Assembly: GCA_013002375.1 (NCBI GenBank)
Contig: JABDJW010000233.1
Coordinates: 1 to 21,374, forward strand
Length of the DNA stretch: 21,374 bases
Direction: 5' to 3'
Source: Acidimicrobiales bacterium
GTDB taxonomy: Bacteria; Actinomycetota; Acidimicrobiia; Acidimicrobiales; SHLQ01
The translations under genes were made by a program, and so were the position numbers. Below, one piece after another: positions 14,268 through 21,374 of this stretch (positions are counted from its first letter, which is position 1; each line of letters begins with the position of its first letter). The notes beneath the pieces were generated by a model. It saw only the letters and a list, made by a program, of their open reading frames with translations, ran no database searches and was not told the origin of the DNA.

Positions 14268-14358
14268 TTTGGGGTCAGACCCCACTTCCCGTTCTGGGGT
14301 CTGACCCCAAAACGTCTTCTGGGGTCTGACCCCAAAACGTCTTTTGGGGTCAGACCCC
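14268..14358 (+). repeat. Right REP array (four palindromes at 25-bp spacing)
   Basis: GGGGTC(A/T)GACCCC at 14271-14283, 14296-14308, 14321-14333 and 14346-14358. The centre base is A, T, T, A, so the orientation is forward, inverted, inverted, forward. Copies two and three are in identical 25-bp units. Confidence 0.9.
14321..14358. terminator. Perfect inverted repeat between convergent genes, possible bidirectional terminator
   Basis: GGGGTCTGACCCCAAAA (14321-14337) and its exact reverse complement (14342-14358) are separated by CGTC, giving a 17-bp stem. It lies between the stops of the RAYT gene and the convergent ABC-F gene, so the RNA hairpin would form at the 3' end of both. There is no long T tract, so termination is a guess; it is certainly part of the REP array. 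Confidence 0.45.
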
Positions 14359-14363
14359 AGGCG

Positions 14364-16313
14364 CTAGCGGCTGAGCTTCTCGCTGAGGCGTTCCCACTCG
14401 CTCATCAGGTTGGCCGCTTTCTCCTTGGCCTCGTCGTGTTCGGCCACGGTTGCCTGCATCAGGTCGGCGTTATCGTAGGTCGTGGGGTCGGCCAAGACGG
14501 CCTGCAGACGGGCGACCTCGGCTTCGGCTTTCTCCCATTTGCGCTCCACCGACTGGAGCGATTTCCGGAGTTCGTTCTTCTGGCCGCCCTTCTTGGCGCC
14601 GGTCGCCTTGGGCGGGCGGGATTCCGCGGTGGGCTTGGGCTGGTCGCGCCGCGACTGCTCTTTGGCCGGTTTGGCTTGGTGTCGACCCGCTGCACGCTCG
14701 CTGGACAACGCGGTCGATGCCGTTGCGCTGGGATGGAGGATTTCCTCGTCGACGCCTTCGTGCCAGACCGCCCGGCCATCGCGGACGTCGACCAACGCGT
14801 CGGCGACCGATCGGACGAGGTAACGGTCGTGGGTCACCAACAGCACGGTGCCGGGGTAAACCCGGAGGGCATCCTCGAGGACATCGCAGCTCGGTAGATC
14901 GAGGTGGTTGGTCGGCTCGTCGAGCACGAGGAGGTTGACCGGATTGGCCATCAACATGCCGAGCGCCAGCCGGGTCCGCTCGCCGCCGGACAGATCGCCG
15001 ACGATGCGGTCCGCAGCATCGCCGGAGAAGCCGAACGATCCGAGCACGGTCCGCAGATTGCGGTTACCGGGCTGGGGCACGGCGGTGGCGAACTCCTGAT
15101 ACACGGTGCGGGTCAGGTCGAGCTTTTCGGCTTGGTCCTGCACGAACACCGCGTGGTCGACGTTGTTGCCGATCTCGACCGTGCCCGCGCTCGGTTCGAG
15201 CTGACCGAGGAGCAGACGCACCAGTGTGGTCTTCCCCGCGCCGTTGGGGCCGACCAAGGCGACCTTGCGACCGCGTTCGATCACCAGGCTCACGTTGGAC
15301 ACGATGGGTTCGCCGCCGTCGTAGCCGACGGCCACGTCGGTGAGTTCGGCCACCACCCGGGCCGAGCGACGCGGCTCGGGGAATGCGAACTTGGCCGCGA
15401 GCTCGCGCCGCTCCGGCACCTCGATCTTCTCGAGTTTCTGCAGCGTCTTGATGCGGCTCTGGACCTGCCGGGCCTTCGTGGCCTTGTACCGGAATCGGTC
15501 GATGAACCGTTCGACCTTGGCGACCTCGCGGGCCTGGCGACGAGCCGCGGCCTCGATCGCAGCCATGCGCTCTTCGCGTTGGACCACGAACTCGGCGAAG
15601 CCGCCGACATATTCGTGGGCGGTGCCGACGGCCAACTCGAGAACATGGGTCGCGACGTTGTCGATGAAGTCGCGATCGTGGCTGACGAACAGCAGCGCGC
15701 CCGACCACGTGGCCAGGCGATCTTCGAGCCAGGCAATGCTGTCGACGTCGAGATGGTTCGTCGGCTCGTCGAGGATGAGGACGTCGGGTTCGGCCAGTAG
15801 CAGTCGACCCAACGAGACCCGCATGCGCCAACCGCCGGACAGCTCCCGCACCGGTCGGGTCGCGGCGTCCGGGGCGAACCCCAGGCCGGCCAGCACCCGG
15901 TGGGCTTCCGCCTCGAGCGCGTAGCCGCCGAGCTGTTCGAATCGACTCTGCAGCTCGCCGTACTCCTCGATCACCCGGTCGCCGGCATCGGTGGCGAGCA
16001 GCTCTTCGAGTTCGCGCAGTCGATCGGAAAGCGCGGTGATGTGGGTTGAGCCGGCCAACACCTCGTCCATCACCGTGCCGTCGGTCAGGCCGGGCAATTC
16101 TTGCGGCAGGTACCCGATGCGCAGGTCCTTGGGGGCGAAGACCTCTCCGGCGTCGGGCTCGACCTCGCCGAGCAGGATGTTGACCAGGGTGGTCTTGCCG
16201 ACCCCGTTGCCCCCGACGAGCGCGATGCGGCGACCGGCAGCCAGTTTCAGGGTGACATCGGAGAAGAGTGTTCGGGGCCCGAAGCTCTTGGCGAGGCCCG
16301 ATCCAGTAAGCAC
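14364..16313 (-). CDS. ABC-F family ATP-binding protein (ribosome-associated type)
   Basis: A 649-residue protein with two ABC ATPase domains and no membrane segments, the ABC-F layout of translation factors. Domain 1: Walker A GGNGVGKT (K40), signature LSGGW (158-162), Walker B LDEPTNHLD (181-189). The linker (about 240-300) is basic and helical, as expected for the arm that enters the ribosomal E site. Domain 2: Walker A GPNGAGKT (K361), signature LSGGE (441-445), Walker B LDEPTNHLD (464-472). A Lys/Pro-rich stretch (545-580) leads to a C-terminal coiled coil (580-649), as in Uup and YheS. Both sites look functional. Its start GTG lies six bases after a TAGCGT box. A housekeeping Uup/YheS-like role is likelier than drug resistance; the subfamily cannot be settled by eye. 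Confidence 0.93.
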   Translation of the reverse strand: MLTGSGLAKSFGPRTLFSDVTLKLAAGRRIALVGGNGVGKTTLVNILLGEVEPDAGEVFAPKDLRIGYLPQELPGLTDGTVMDEVLAGSTHITALSDRLRELEELLATDAGDRVIEEYGELQSRFEQLGGYALEAEAHRVLAGLGFAPDAATRPVRELSGGWRMRVSLGRLLLAEPDVLILDEPTNHLDVDSIAWLEDRLATWSGALLFVSHDRDFIDNVATHVLELAVGTAHEYVGGFAEFVVQREERMAAIEAAARRQAREVAKVERFIDRFRYKATKARQVQSRIKTLQKLEKIEVPERRELAAKFAFPEPRRSARVVAELTDVAVGYDGGEPIVSNVSLVIERGRKVALVGPNGAGKTTLVRLLLGQLEPSAGTVEIGNNVDHAVFVQDQAEKLDLTRTVYQEFATAVPQPGNRNLRTVLGSFGFSGDAADRIVGDLSGGERTRLALGMLMANPVNLLVLDEPTNHLDLPSCDVLEDALRVYPGTVLLVTHDRYLVRSVADALVDVRDGRAVWHEGVDEEILHPSATASTALSSERAAGRHQAKPAKEQSRRDQPKPTAESRPPKATGAKKGGQKNELRKSLQSVERKWEKAEAEVARLQAVLADPTTYDNADLMQATVAEHDEAKEKAANLMSEWERLSEKLSR

Positions 16314-16325
16314 CGATCCACGCTA
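16314..16325 (-). promoter_or_regulatory. Leaderless promoter of the ABC-F gene (-10 box TAGCGT)
   Basis: On the minus strand TAGCGT (complement of 16320-16325) is followed by six bases and GTG at 16311-16313. The hexamer is identical to that of hom. No ribosome binding site is present. Confidence 0.5.
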
Positions 16326-16381
16326 GCGGCCCCGACTGAGGCTGCGGCCCGCCCAACCCCGGGTGGGGGAGGAGCCCGCGC

Positions 16382-16387
16382 TACGTT
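16382..16387 (+). promoter_or_regulatory. Possible -10 box of glyA (TACGTT)
   Basis: TACGTT fits TAnnnT and would start transcription near 16394, leaving a leader of about 55 bases with the GAGGAA ribosome binding site at 16438-16443. No -35 box is seen. It lies in the 135-bp space between the divergent ABC-F and glyA genes. Confidence 0.35.
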
Positions 16388-16448
16388 TAGCGGAGTTGTG
16401 TCGGCGCGCCCAGCGATGCGTCGATTCGTCAACCTCCGAGGAACCACC

Positions 16449-17690
16449 ATGCCCTGGCCAACCGCACGCGACCACGAAGTCTTCGACCTGATCGACCGGG
16501 AGGTCGATCGGCAGAACTCGGGCCTGCAGCTGATCGCGTCGGAGAACTTCACCTCTCCGGCCGTGATCGAGGCGACCGGCTCGGTCCTGACGAACAAGTA
16601 CAGCGAGGGGTACCCCGGCAAGCGCTACTACGGCGGCAACGTGGTCGTCGATGACATCGAGGACATCGCCCGCGATCGGGTCAAAGCGCTCTTCGGGGCC
16701 GAGCACGCCAATGTGCAGCCCCACTCGGGGGCCAACGCCAACATGGGGGTCTATTTGGCACTGCTCGAAGCCGGGGACACGGTGCTTGGTCTCTCTCTCG
16801 ATCATGGGGGCCACCTCACGCACGGCTCGCCGGTGAACTTCAGTGGGCGTATATACAACTTCGTCAGCTACGGCCTCACCGGCTCCGACCAACGCATCGA
16901 CTTCGATCAGATGCGTGACCTGGCGCTCGAGCACAAGCCCAAGTTGATCGTGGCCGGCGCAACCGCCTATCCCCGCATCATCGACCCCGAGAAGGTCCGG
17001 ACCATCGCCGACGAAGCGGGCGCGATGGTGTTGTTCGACGCCGCGCACATCGCGGGCCTCATCGCCGGTGGGGCGCACCCCAATCCCGTGCCCTACAGCG
17101 ATGTCGTCACCTTCACCACCCACAAGACCCTTCGGGGCCCGCGCGGCGGCTGTATCCTCAGCACCGCCGAACATGCCGCGGCGATCGACAAGGCCATCTT
17201 CCCGGGCCTGCAGGGCGGGCCGCTCGAGCACGCGATCGCCGGCAAGGCGGTGGCGTTCGGTGAGGCATCGCAGCCCGAGTTCCGCGACTACGCAGCCGGC
17301 ATCGTCGCCAACGCGGCGGCGCTGGCCGAAGCGTTGGCCGGGGAGGGGTTCCGGCTCGTTTCGGGCGGCACCGACAACCACCTCTTGCTGGTCGACCTGC
17401 GCTCCTTCGACGAGGACCTCACCGGCAAGGAGGCCCAAGCCGTGCTCGACGAAGCCGGTATCACACTGAACAAGAACACGATTCCCGACGATCCTCGCTC
17501 GCCGTTCGTCACCAGCGGCGTGCGCATCGGCACCGCCGGGGTCACCACCCAGGGCATGGGCACCGAGGACATGGCCACCATTGCCGGCTTCATCGCCCGC
17601 ACGTTGCGCAGCCGGACCGACCCGGCCGAGATCGCCGCGGTGAAGCACGATGTCGGTACCCTCTGCGCTAAGTTTCCGGTTTATTCGTAG
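16449..17690 (+). CDS. glyA: Serine hydroxymethyltransferase
   Basis: PLP enzyme that converts serine and tetrahydrofolate to glycine and methylene-tetrahydrofolate. The 413-residue length is normal for bacteria. It has QLIASENFTSPAV near the N-terminus, the NKYSEGYPGKRYYGG substrate loop, and the PLP lysine K226 in TTHKTLRGPRGG. ATG 16449 is supported by GAGGAA five bases upstream; an in-frame GTG at 16398 would add 17 residues without family support. The gene is divergent from the ABC-F gene, and wecA follows 79 bp later. Confidence 0.97.
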   Translation: MPWPTARDHEVFDLIDREVDRQNSGLQLIASENFTSPAVIEATGSVLTNKYSEGYPGKRYYGGNVVVDDIEDIARDRVKALFGAEHANVQPHSGANANMGVYLALLEAGDTVLGLSLDHGGHLTHGSPVNFSGRIYNFVSYGLTGSDQRIDFDQMRDLALEHKPKLIVAGATAYPRIIDPEKVRTIADEAGAMVLFDAAHIAGLIAGGAHPNPVPYSDVVTFTTHKTLRGPRGGCILSTAEHAAAIDKAIFPGLQGGPLEHAIAGKAVAFGEASQPEFRDYAAGIVANAAALAEALAGEGFRLVSGGTDNHLLLVDLRSFDEDLTGKEAQAVLDEAGITLNKNTIPDDPRSPFVTSGVRIGTAGVTTQGMGTEDMATIAGFIARTLRSRTDPAEIAAVKHDVGTLCAKFPVYS

Positions 17691-17769
17691 CCAGCAGCAT
17701 CGGTTCCGGTGCGCGTGGGAGGCTGGTAGGCAGTGCACCCCCCAGACCCGAGCGATGAAATAGTGCCCC

Positions 17770-18927
17770 GTGCCTGAGCTCACCTCCTACGCGGTGGTGT
17801 TCGCGGTCAGTGGGTTGGTCACCGTCGTTGCGACGCCGGTCGTGCGCCGCCTGGCGATTCGCCTCGGGGCGGTCGTGCCGCCCGACGAGCGCATGGTGCA
17901 TGAACAACCGACGCCAACCCTCGGCGGCATCGCCATGTTGGTCGGCATGTTGGCCGGGTTCGCGGTGGCGCTGGCCATGCCCGAGTTCGACAGTGTGTTC
18001 GCTCGGAGTTCGGAGCTGCTCGGCATTGTTCTGGCGAGCGTGGTGATCCTGCTGGTCGGGGTGATCGACGACCTTCGTGAAATCTCCGCCCCGGCCAAGA
18101 CGGCCGGCATGGTGTTGGCCGGATCGATTCTGTCGTTCGCGGGTGTTGCGCTGCTGGTGCTGCGGGTGCCGTTCTTCGATCTGTTCTTGTTGTCACCCGA
18201 CTGGTCGGCCCTGCTCACCGTTTTGTGGGTGGTGGGCATGGCCAACGCCATCAACCTCATCGACGGCCTCGATGGTCTCGCGGCCGGCATCGTCGCGATC
18301 GCGGCGGGCACCTTCTTCCTCTACGCGCTTCGGCTTGCCGACGAGGGGGTGGTGTTGCAGAACAACCCGGCTCCGTTGGTGGCGATCATCGCCGTCGGCA
18401 TCTGCGTTGGATTCCTGCCCCACAACTTTCACCCGGCCCGCATCTTCATGGGCGACGGTGGCGCGCTGCTGCTCGGCGTGCTCATGGCGGCGTCCACGAT
18501 GTCGGTCGGGGGCCGCACCGCCGAGCCCTTCAGTGGTCAGGCGTTCTTCTTCTTCGCCCCGATCTTCATCCCGTTGTTCATCCTGGGCGTGCCGATCCTC
18601 GACACGATCCTCGCCATCTTGCGCCGCACGCTCGGTCGCCGCAGCCTGGCCGGTGCCGACAAGGAGCATCTGCATCACCGGCTGATGCGCTTGGGCCATG
18701 GCCAGCGCCGTTCGGTGCTCATCATGTGGGCCTGGACGGCCTTGCTCTCGGGATTCGTGCTGTACCCGACCTATACCGGCGAGGGTGATGCCATCGTGCC
18801 GATCGGCGTCGGCGGTCTCGGTCTGATTCTCTACACCGTGTTCCATCCGGGTGTGCGGGAGAAAACGCCGGCCAAGGCGGCTGCGCCGGCCGAAGAACGC
18901 GGCACCGAGCAGGCCCAGCGGTCCTAA
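17770..18927 (+). CDS. wecA: WecA/MraY-type polyprenyl-phosphate sugar-1-phosphate transferase
   Basis: Integral membrane enzyme that moves a sugar 1-phosphate (GlcNAc-1-P in the mycobacterial homologue) from its UDP form to polyprenyl phosphate, starting lipid-linked glycan assembly. The 385-residue protein has about ten hydrophobic segments and the family's catalytic motifs: D100-D101 (VIDDLRE), NLIDGLDGLAAG (N162, D165, D168), FMGDGGALLLG (D229) and the HxHH cluster (H300, H302, H303). The C-terminal 25 residues are a charged Ala/Lys/Glu tail. It sits where rfe/Rv1302 sits in mycobacteria, so decaprenyl-phosphate GlcNAc-1-phosphate transferase for cell-wall linkage units is the likely role. 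The start GTG 17770 has no clear ribosome binding site. Confidence 0.9.
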   Translation: MPELTSYAVVFAVSGLVTVVATPVVRRLAIRLGAVVPPDERMVHEQPTPTLGGIAMLVGMLAGFAVALAMPEFDSVFARSSELLGIVLASVVILLVGVIDDLREISAPAKTAGMVLAGSILSFAGVALLVLRVPFFDLFLLSPDWSALLTVLWVVGMANAINLIDGLDGLAAGIVAIAAGTFFLYALRLADEGVVLQNNPAPLVAIIAVGICVGFLPHNFHPARIFMGDGGALLLGVLMAASTMSVGGRTAEPFSGQAFFFFAPIFIPLFILGVPILDTILAILRRTLGRRSLAGADKEHLHHRLMRLGHGQRRSVLIMWAWTALLSGFVLYPTYTGEGDAIVPIGVGGLGLILYTVFHPGVREKTPAKAAAPAEERGTEQAQRS

Positions 18928-19044
18928 CGCCAGGGCCGAGATGGCCGAAAGAAAACACGATGACGGTATGGAGATGCTGGATCAACCGGGCGCGCCGCGC
19001 GCCGGTCGCCCAGCCCTGAGATGACCACCCCCTACACTGCTCCG
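18928..19044 (+). promoter_or_regulatory. Spacer with leaderless promoter of the glycosyltransferase gene
   Basis: The spacer has a GC-rich inverted repeat (GGCGCGC-C-GCGCGCC, 18989-19003), which could end wecA transcription but lacks a T tract. TACACT at 19033-19038 is a good TAnnnT -10 box followed by exactly six bases and ATG 19045, the pattern seen before four other genes here. Confidence 0.45.
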
Positions 19045-20157
19045 ATGGGATCTGGCCCGACGTCGATGGAATCTGGCGTTCCCAGGGTCGTGCTGTTGTC
19101 GCAGCGCCACATTCGGCCATGGGTCTCGCGCCTGCTGGGCTACGAGTTCGAGCGGGTGATCGGCGAACTCACGGACCCGTTCTGGGCGGTGCCCGAGCAA
19201 CCCCGGGTCGGCCGCATGCCCGAGGTGCTGGTGAACCGGCTCAACAAGCGGCTCAAGGTGGCCTCCTCCTTGAAGGCGCCGTTTCCCCGGATCGATATCC
19301 CCGACGCCGATCTTCTCGTCGCGGTGATGCAGCTTCCCGCCGACCTGACCACCTTGGCCGCGCTGCCCGGTTGGCGATCGCGATGCACGAAGGCCGTCGT
19401 GTACATCGAGGAGATGTGGTCCGTCGAGCTCGACAAGTGGAAGGGGCACCTCGCCCTGCTCGACCAGTTCGATCACGTGTTCCTGGGGTCGCAAGGCACC
19501 GTGGCCGAGTTGGCGGCCCGCATCGACACGCCGGTGAGCTACCTGCCCTACGGCGTGGACACCACCGTCTTTGCTCCCGCCGACCCCCGTCGCGACCGTC
19601 CGATTGCGGTCACCAACATCGGGCGTCGCTCACCGGTGACCCATCAGGCGCTCCTCGACTGGGCCGCCGCCGGCGATCACTTCTACTACCACGACACGTT
19701 CAGCCCGGGGCCGTTCCACGACGCCGAGGAACACCGGCGGCTCCTGGCCAACATCATGCAGCGGACCCAGGTGGCGATCGCCAACCGCGGCATCGGGGTG
19801 AGACCGCACGAGACCGGGTATCAAGAAGAGGTCGGGTTTCGCTTCTTCGAAGCGGCGGCCGGCGGCGCGTTGTTGGTCGGGCAACCGCCCAACTCCGGAG
19901 CGGCTCACGAGCTCTTCGATTGGGAAGACGCGCTGATTGAAGTGGATTTCGCCGAACCCGACATCGGCGCGATGTTGGACGAGCTGCTCGCCGACCCCGA
20001 CCGGATCACGGCCGCTCACGTCCGCAATCGGCGCTACGCCATCGAGCGGCATGATCATCTGCACCGCTTCCAGGCGATGTGCGACGCCGCCGGCGTCGAC
20101 GCCGGTCCGTTGGCCGCCGCCCGGCGGGCCGTATTGGCCGACCTGGCTGCGGTCTAG
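19045..20157 (+). CDS. Glycosyltransferase (GT-B fold, CgeB/Glyco_trans_1_2-like)
   Basis: A 370-residue soluble protein resembling the CgeB-like glycosyltransferases. It begins PRVVLLSQRHIRPW after a short flexible segment, has the hinge-like YLPYGVDTTVFAPAD pattern typical of GT-B enzymes, then NIGRR at the start of the C-terminal domain, and ends with GFRFFEAAAGGALLVGQPPNSG, where E in the FFEAAA segment would bind the donor sugar nucleotide. Donor and acceptor are unknown. It likely works on the same envelope glycan as wecA and the polymerase-like gene. ATG 19045 is chosen because of the leaderless promoter; ATG 19021 and 19066 are alternatives. The start region contains a 21-bp imperfect duplication. 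Its stop shares the bases CTAG with the stop of the next gene. Confidence 0.8.
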   Translation: MGSGPTSMESGVPRVVLLSQRHIRPWVSRLLGYEFERVIGELTDPFWAVPEQPRVGRMPEVLVNRLNKRLKVASSLKAPFPRIDIPDADLLVAVMQLPADLTTLAALPGWRSRCTKAVVYIEEMWSVELDKWKGHLALLDQFDHVFLGSQGTVAELAARIDTPVSYLPYGVDTTVFAPADPRRDRPIAVTNIGRRSPVTHQALLDWAAAGDHFYYHDTFSPGPFHDAEEHRRLLANIMQRTQVAIANRGIGVRPHETGYQEEVGFRFFEAAAGGALLVGQPPNSGAAHELFDWEDALIEVDFAEPDIGAMLDELLADPDRITAAHVRNRRYAIERHDHLHRFQAMCDAAGVDAGPLAAARRAVLADLAAV

Positions 20158-21374
20158 GAAAGCCCGGCAGGCTCGCGGGTATCGGGCACCGCGACCGGTC
20201 CGATGTCGCGGGCCCGTTGCTTGTCGCGCTCGAGTCGCCAGAGTGCGGCCGACACCCCGAAGCCGAGGTAGACCAGGCCGGAGTGCATCGGGAAGCCGAA
20301 GGAGTCGAAGGTGACCGTCGTGGCCAGCGACACCGTGGTGATCGCGGCCAGCGCTTGGGCGAGGTGTTTGGTCTCGTAGTCCTGGGCCCGGTGGCGAGCG
20401 TCGCGAGCGAGGGCGAAGCCGGTGATGTAGAGGATCAGCACGGCGGTCAGGCCGACATACCCGGTCTGCACCGTGGTTCCCAGGATCTCGTTGTCGAGGG
20501 TGAAGTACTGCTGGGTACCGCTGAGCCCAGCCTGGGTCGAACCCTCGACGATCCAGGTGCCCGCGCCTCGGCCGAACCACGGTCGCTCGGCGATCATGGC
20601 ACCGACGACGGAGTAGTCCTCGGTGCGGGCCGAGATCGAGGTGTCCTGCCCGGCGAACAGGAAGAGGTTCTTGATCGTGCCGAACAGGCCGGGCACGGTG
20701 GCGAACATCACGCACACGCCGAGGAACATCGCGACCAAGGCGTTCAGCTTGCGGCGACCGTCCCAGACCATGGCCAGGGTGATCATGGCGATGCCGAAGG
20801 CCACGATGCCGGCCCGTGACACCGAGAACGGGACGCCGGTGGCGATCAGGGCCAGGATCGCCCAACGGAATTGGGCCTCGTTGCGGGTCCGGGCGTGGAT
20901 GGCGTAGTGCGCCGCGATGGGCAACATCATGCCGATGACGACTGCGAACTCGATGGCATGGCTCGCGGTGCCGGCCACCCGGTTGAAATCACCGCGGGTC
21001 TGGATCGCGTACTGGGCCGCGTTGAAATCGAGCCCCGGCAGCTCCATCGCTCGGGTGAGGTCGACGTTCACGATGAATTGGAAGAAGGCGACCAAGGCGA
21101 CGAACGCGGCGCCGTAGGTCATTCGTTTGCCCAGATCGTCGAGCCGCTCGCGGCTCGAGATGCCATCGGCGGCGATCAGTGCGACGCCCATCGTCGCCAG
21201 CGTGGCGAGGAGGAACCGATCGGCGGCCAGCGACTCACCGTCGATCAGGGCGCGCTGGAGGCCGAACCCCAACGACAGCAGCACGGTGGCCAAACGCGCG
21301 CCGAGCGCGAAACGAAGCGGGGAGGCGCCGCGGCGATGGGCGCCTGGCACGATGCCGTGCAGGATGTACCAGCC
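20154..21374 (-). CDS. O-antigen ligase/polymerase-like membrane protein (partial)
   Basis: The visible 400 or so residues contain about ten hydrophobic segments and a large outer loop with the Wzy_C/O-antigen ligase pattern (SARTEDYSVVGAMIAERPWFGRGAGTW-like; arginine followed by W/F and the G-x-G turn). Earlier it has VSRAGIVAFGIAMI, a typical motif of the family. Such proteins join or polymerise lipid-linked glycans on the outer face of the membrane. The frame is open to the right edge and residues before GTG 21350 (GWYILHGI) continue a membrane segment, so the 5' end lies outside. The C-terminal 30 residues are charged and cytoplasmic-looking. It is convergent with the glycosyltransferase gene, with the stops overlapping. 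Confidence 0.82.
   Translation of the reverse strand, partial: GWYILHGIVPGAHRRGASPLRFALGARLATVLLSLGFGLQRALIDGESLAADRFLLATLATMGVALIAADGISSRERLDDLGKRMTYGAAFVALVAFFQFIVNVDLTRAMELPGLDFNAAQYAIQTRGDFNRVAGTASHAIEFAVVIGMMLPIAAHYAIHARTRNEAQFRWAILALIATGVPFSVSRAGIVAFGIAMITLAMVWDGRRKLNALVAMFLGVCVMFATVPGLFGTIKNLFLFAGQDTSISARTEDYSVVGAMIAERPWFGRGAGTWIVEGSTQAGLSGTQQYFTLDNEILGTTVQTGYVGLTAVLILYITGFALARDARHRAQDYETKHLAQALAAITTVSLATTVTFDSFGFPMHSGLVYLGFGVSAALWRLERDKQRARDIGPVAVPDTREPAGLS

Larger units (their letters stand above)
13557..14358 (+). mobile_element. REP-RAYT element
   Basis: A Y1-type transposase gene lies between two groups of the palindrome GGGGTC(A/T)GACCCC: two copies upstream (13561, 13586) and four downstream (14271, 14296, 14321, 14346). 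Within each group the start-to-start distance is exactly 25 bp. The whole unit occupies about 800 bp between the rfbF stop and the ABC-F stop and interrupts no gene. This is the usual design of a REP-associated tyrosine transposase locus, where the enzyme acts on the palindromes that flank it. No target duplication is expected for this class and none was seen. Confidence 0.85.

Noticed and set aside
13557..14358. CRISPR-like array because of regularly spaced repeats
   Set aside because: The repeats are short palindromes with 12-bp gaps, split by a transposase gene, and no cas genes are near; a REP-RAYT locus explains them.
16398..16448. Alternative GTG start of glyA
   Set aside because: The 17 added residues have no family counterpart, and ATG 16449 has GAGGAA at the right distance.
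18989..19003. Rho-independent terminator after wecA
   Set aside because: The inverted repeat is real but short in loop and not followed by T residues.
18960..19019. Short ORF of 19 codons (MTVWRCWINRARRAPVAQP) between wecA and the glycosyltransferase
   Set aside because: No ribosome binding site or leaderless promoter, and it overlaps a GC-rich inverted repeat; nothing beyond length supports it.
1..21374. tRNA, rRNA, riboswitch or replication origin
   Set aside because: All spacers were read for cloverleaf, T-box, SAM or DnaA-box-like patterns by eye and none was convincing; a covariance-model scan would be the decisive test.

Overview
The window is high-GC DNA from an actinobacterium. The order hom - thrC - X - rho - rpmE - prfA - prmC - ywlC (Sua5) - wecA matches the mycobacterial chromosome order hom-thrC-thrB-rho-rpmE-prfA-hemK-Rv1301-rfe. 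An early-branching class such as Acidimicrobiia would fit; the class is an inference, since no rRNA or other decisive marker is present. Several genes appear to be leaderless: a TAnnnT -10 box followed by exactly six bases and then the start codon.

Layout. Positions 1-1071 hold a nucleotidyltransferase-family gene (5' end may lie outside). Positions 1127-5085 hold a threonine cluster: hom, thrC and an alkaline-phosphatase-superfamily gene of the archaeal phosphoglycerate mutase type. The last sits exactly where thrB lies in mycobacteria and is probably the homoserine kinase, because no GHMP-type thrB is present here. Degenerate 16-18 bp tandem repeats lie on both sides of this gene, related to each other in inverted orientation, and they carry the stop codons of thrC, of the apgM-like gene and of the convergent arsI. 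Positions 5115-6016 are a divergent arsI/cadI-arsR metal or arsenic resistance pair with a compact operator region.

Positions 6184-11661 are a translation and termination block: rho, a cysteine-free (type B) rpmE, an unrecognised conserved-looking gene that may use a CTG start, prfA (RF1), prmC (RF1/RF2 methyltransferase) and the Sua5/YrdC tRNA t6A enzyme. From 11711 to 17690 the synteny is broken by a CBS-domain gene, rpiB, a glucose-1-phosphate cytidylyltransferase, a REP-RAYT element (Y1 transposase between palindromes spaced exactly 25 bp apart), an ABC-F ATPase on the minus strand and glyA. The last part (17770 to the end) is envelope-polysaccharide related: a WecA/MraY-type lipid-linked sugar transferase, a glycosyltransferase and, on the minus strand and cut by the window edge, an O-antigen ligase/polymerase-like membrane protein.

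Most of the window is ordinary core genome. The points that deserve a second look are the probable replacement of thrB, the stop-codon repeats around that gene, the 25-bp-phased palindromes of the RAYT element, the recurrent leaderless promoter pattern, and the unrecognised gene between rpmE and prfA. No tRNA, rRNA or CRISPR array was seen, and no stretch over 300 bases lacks a gene.
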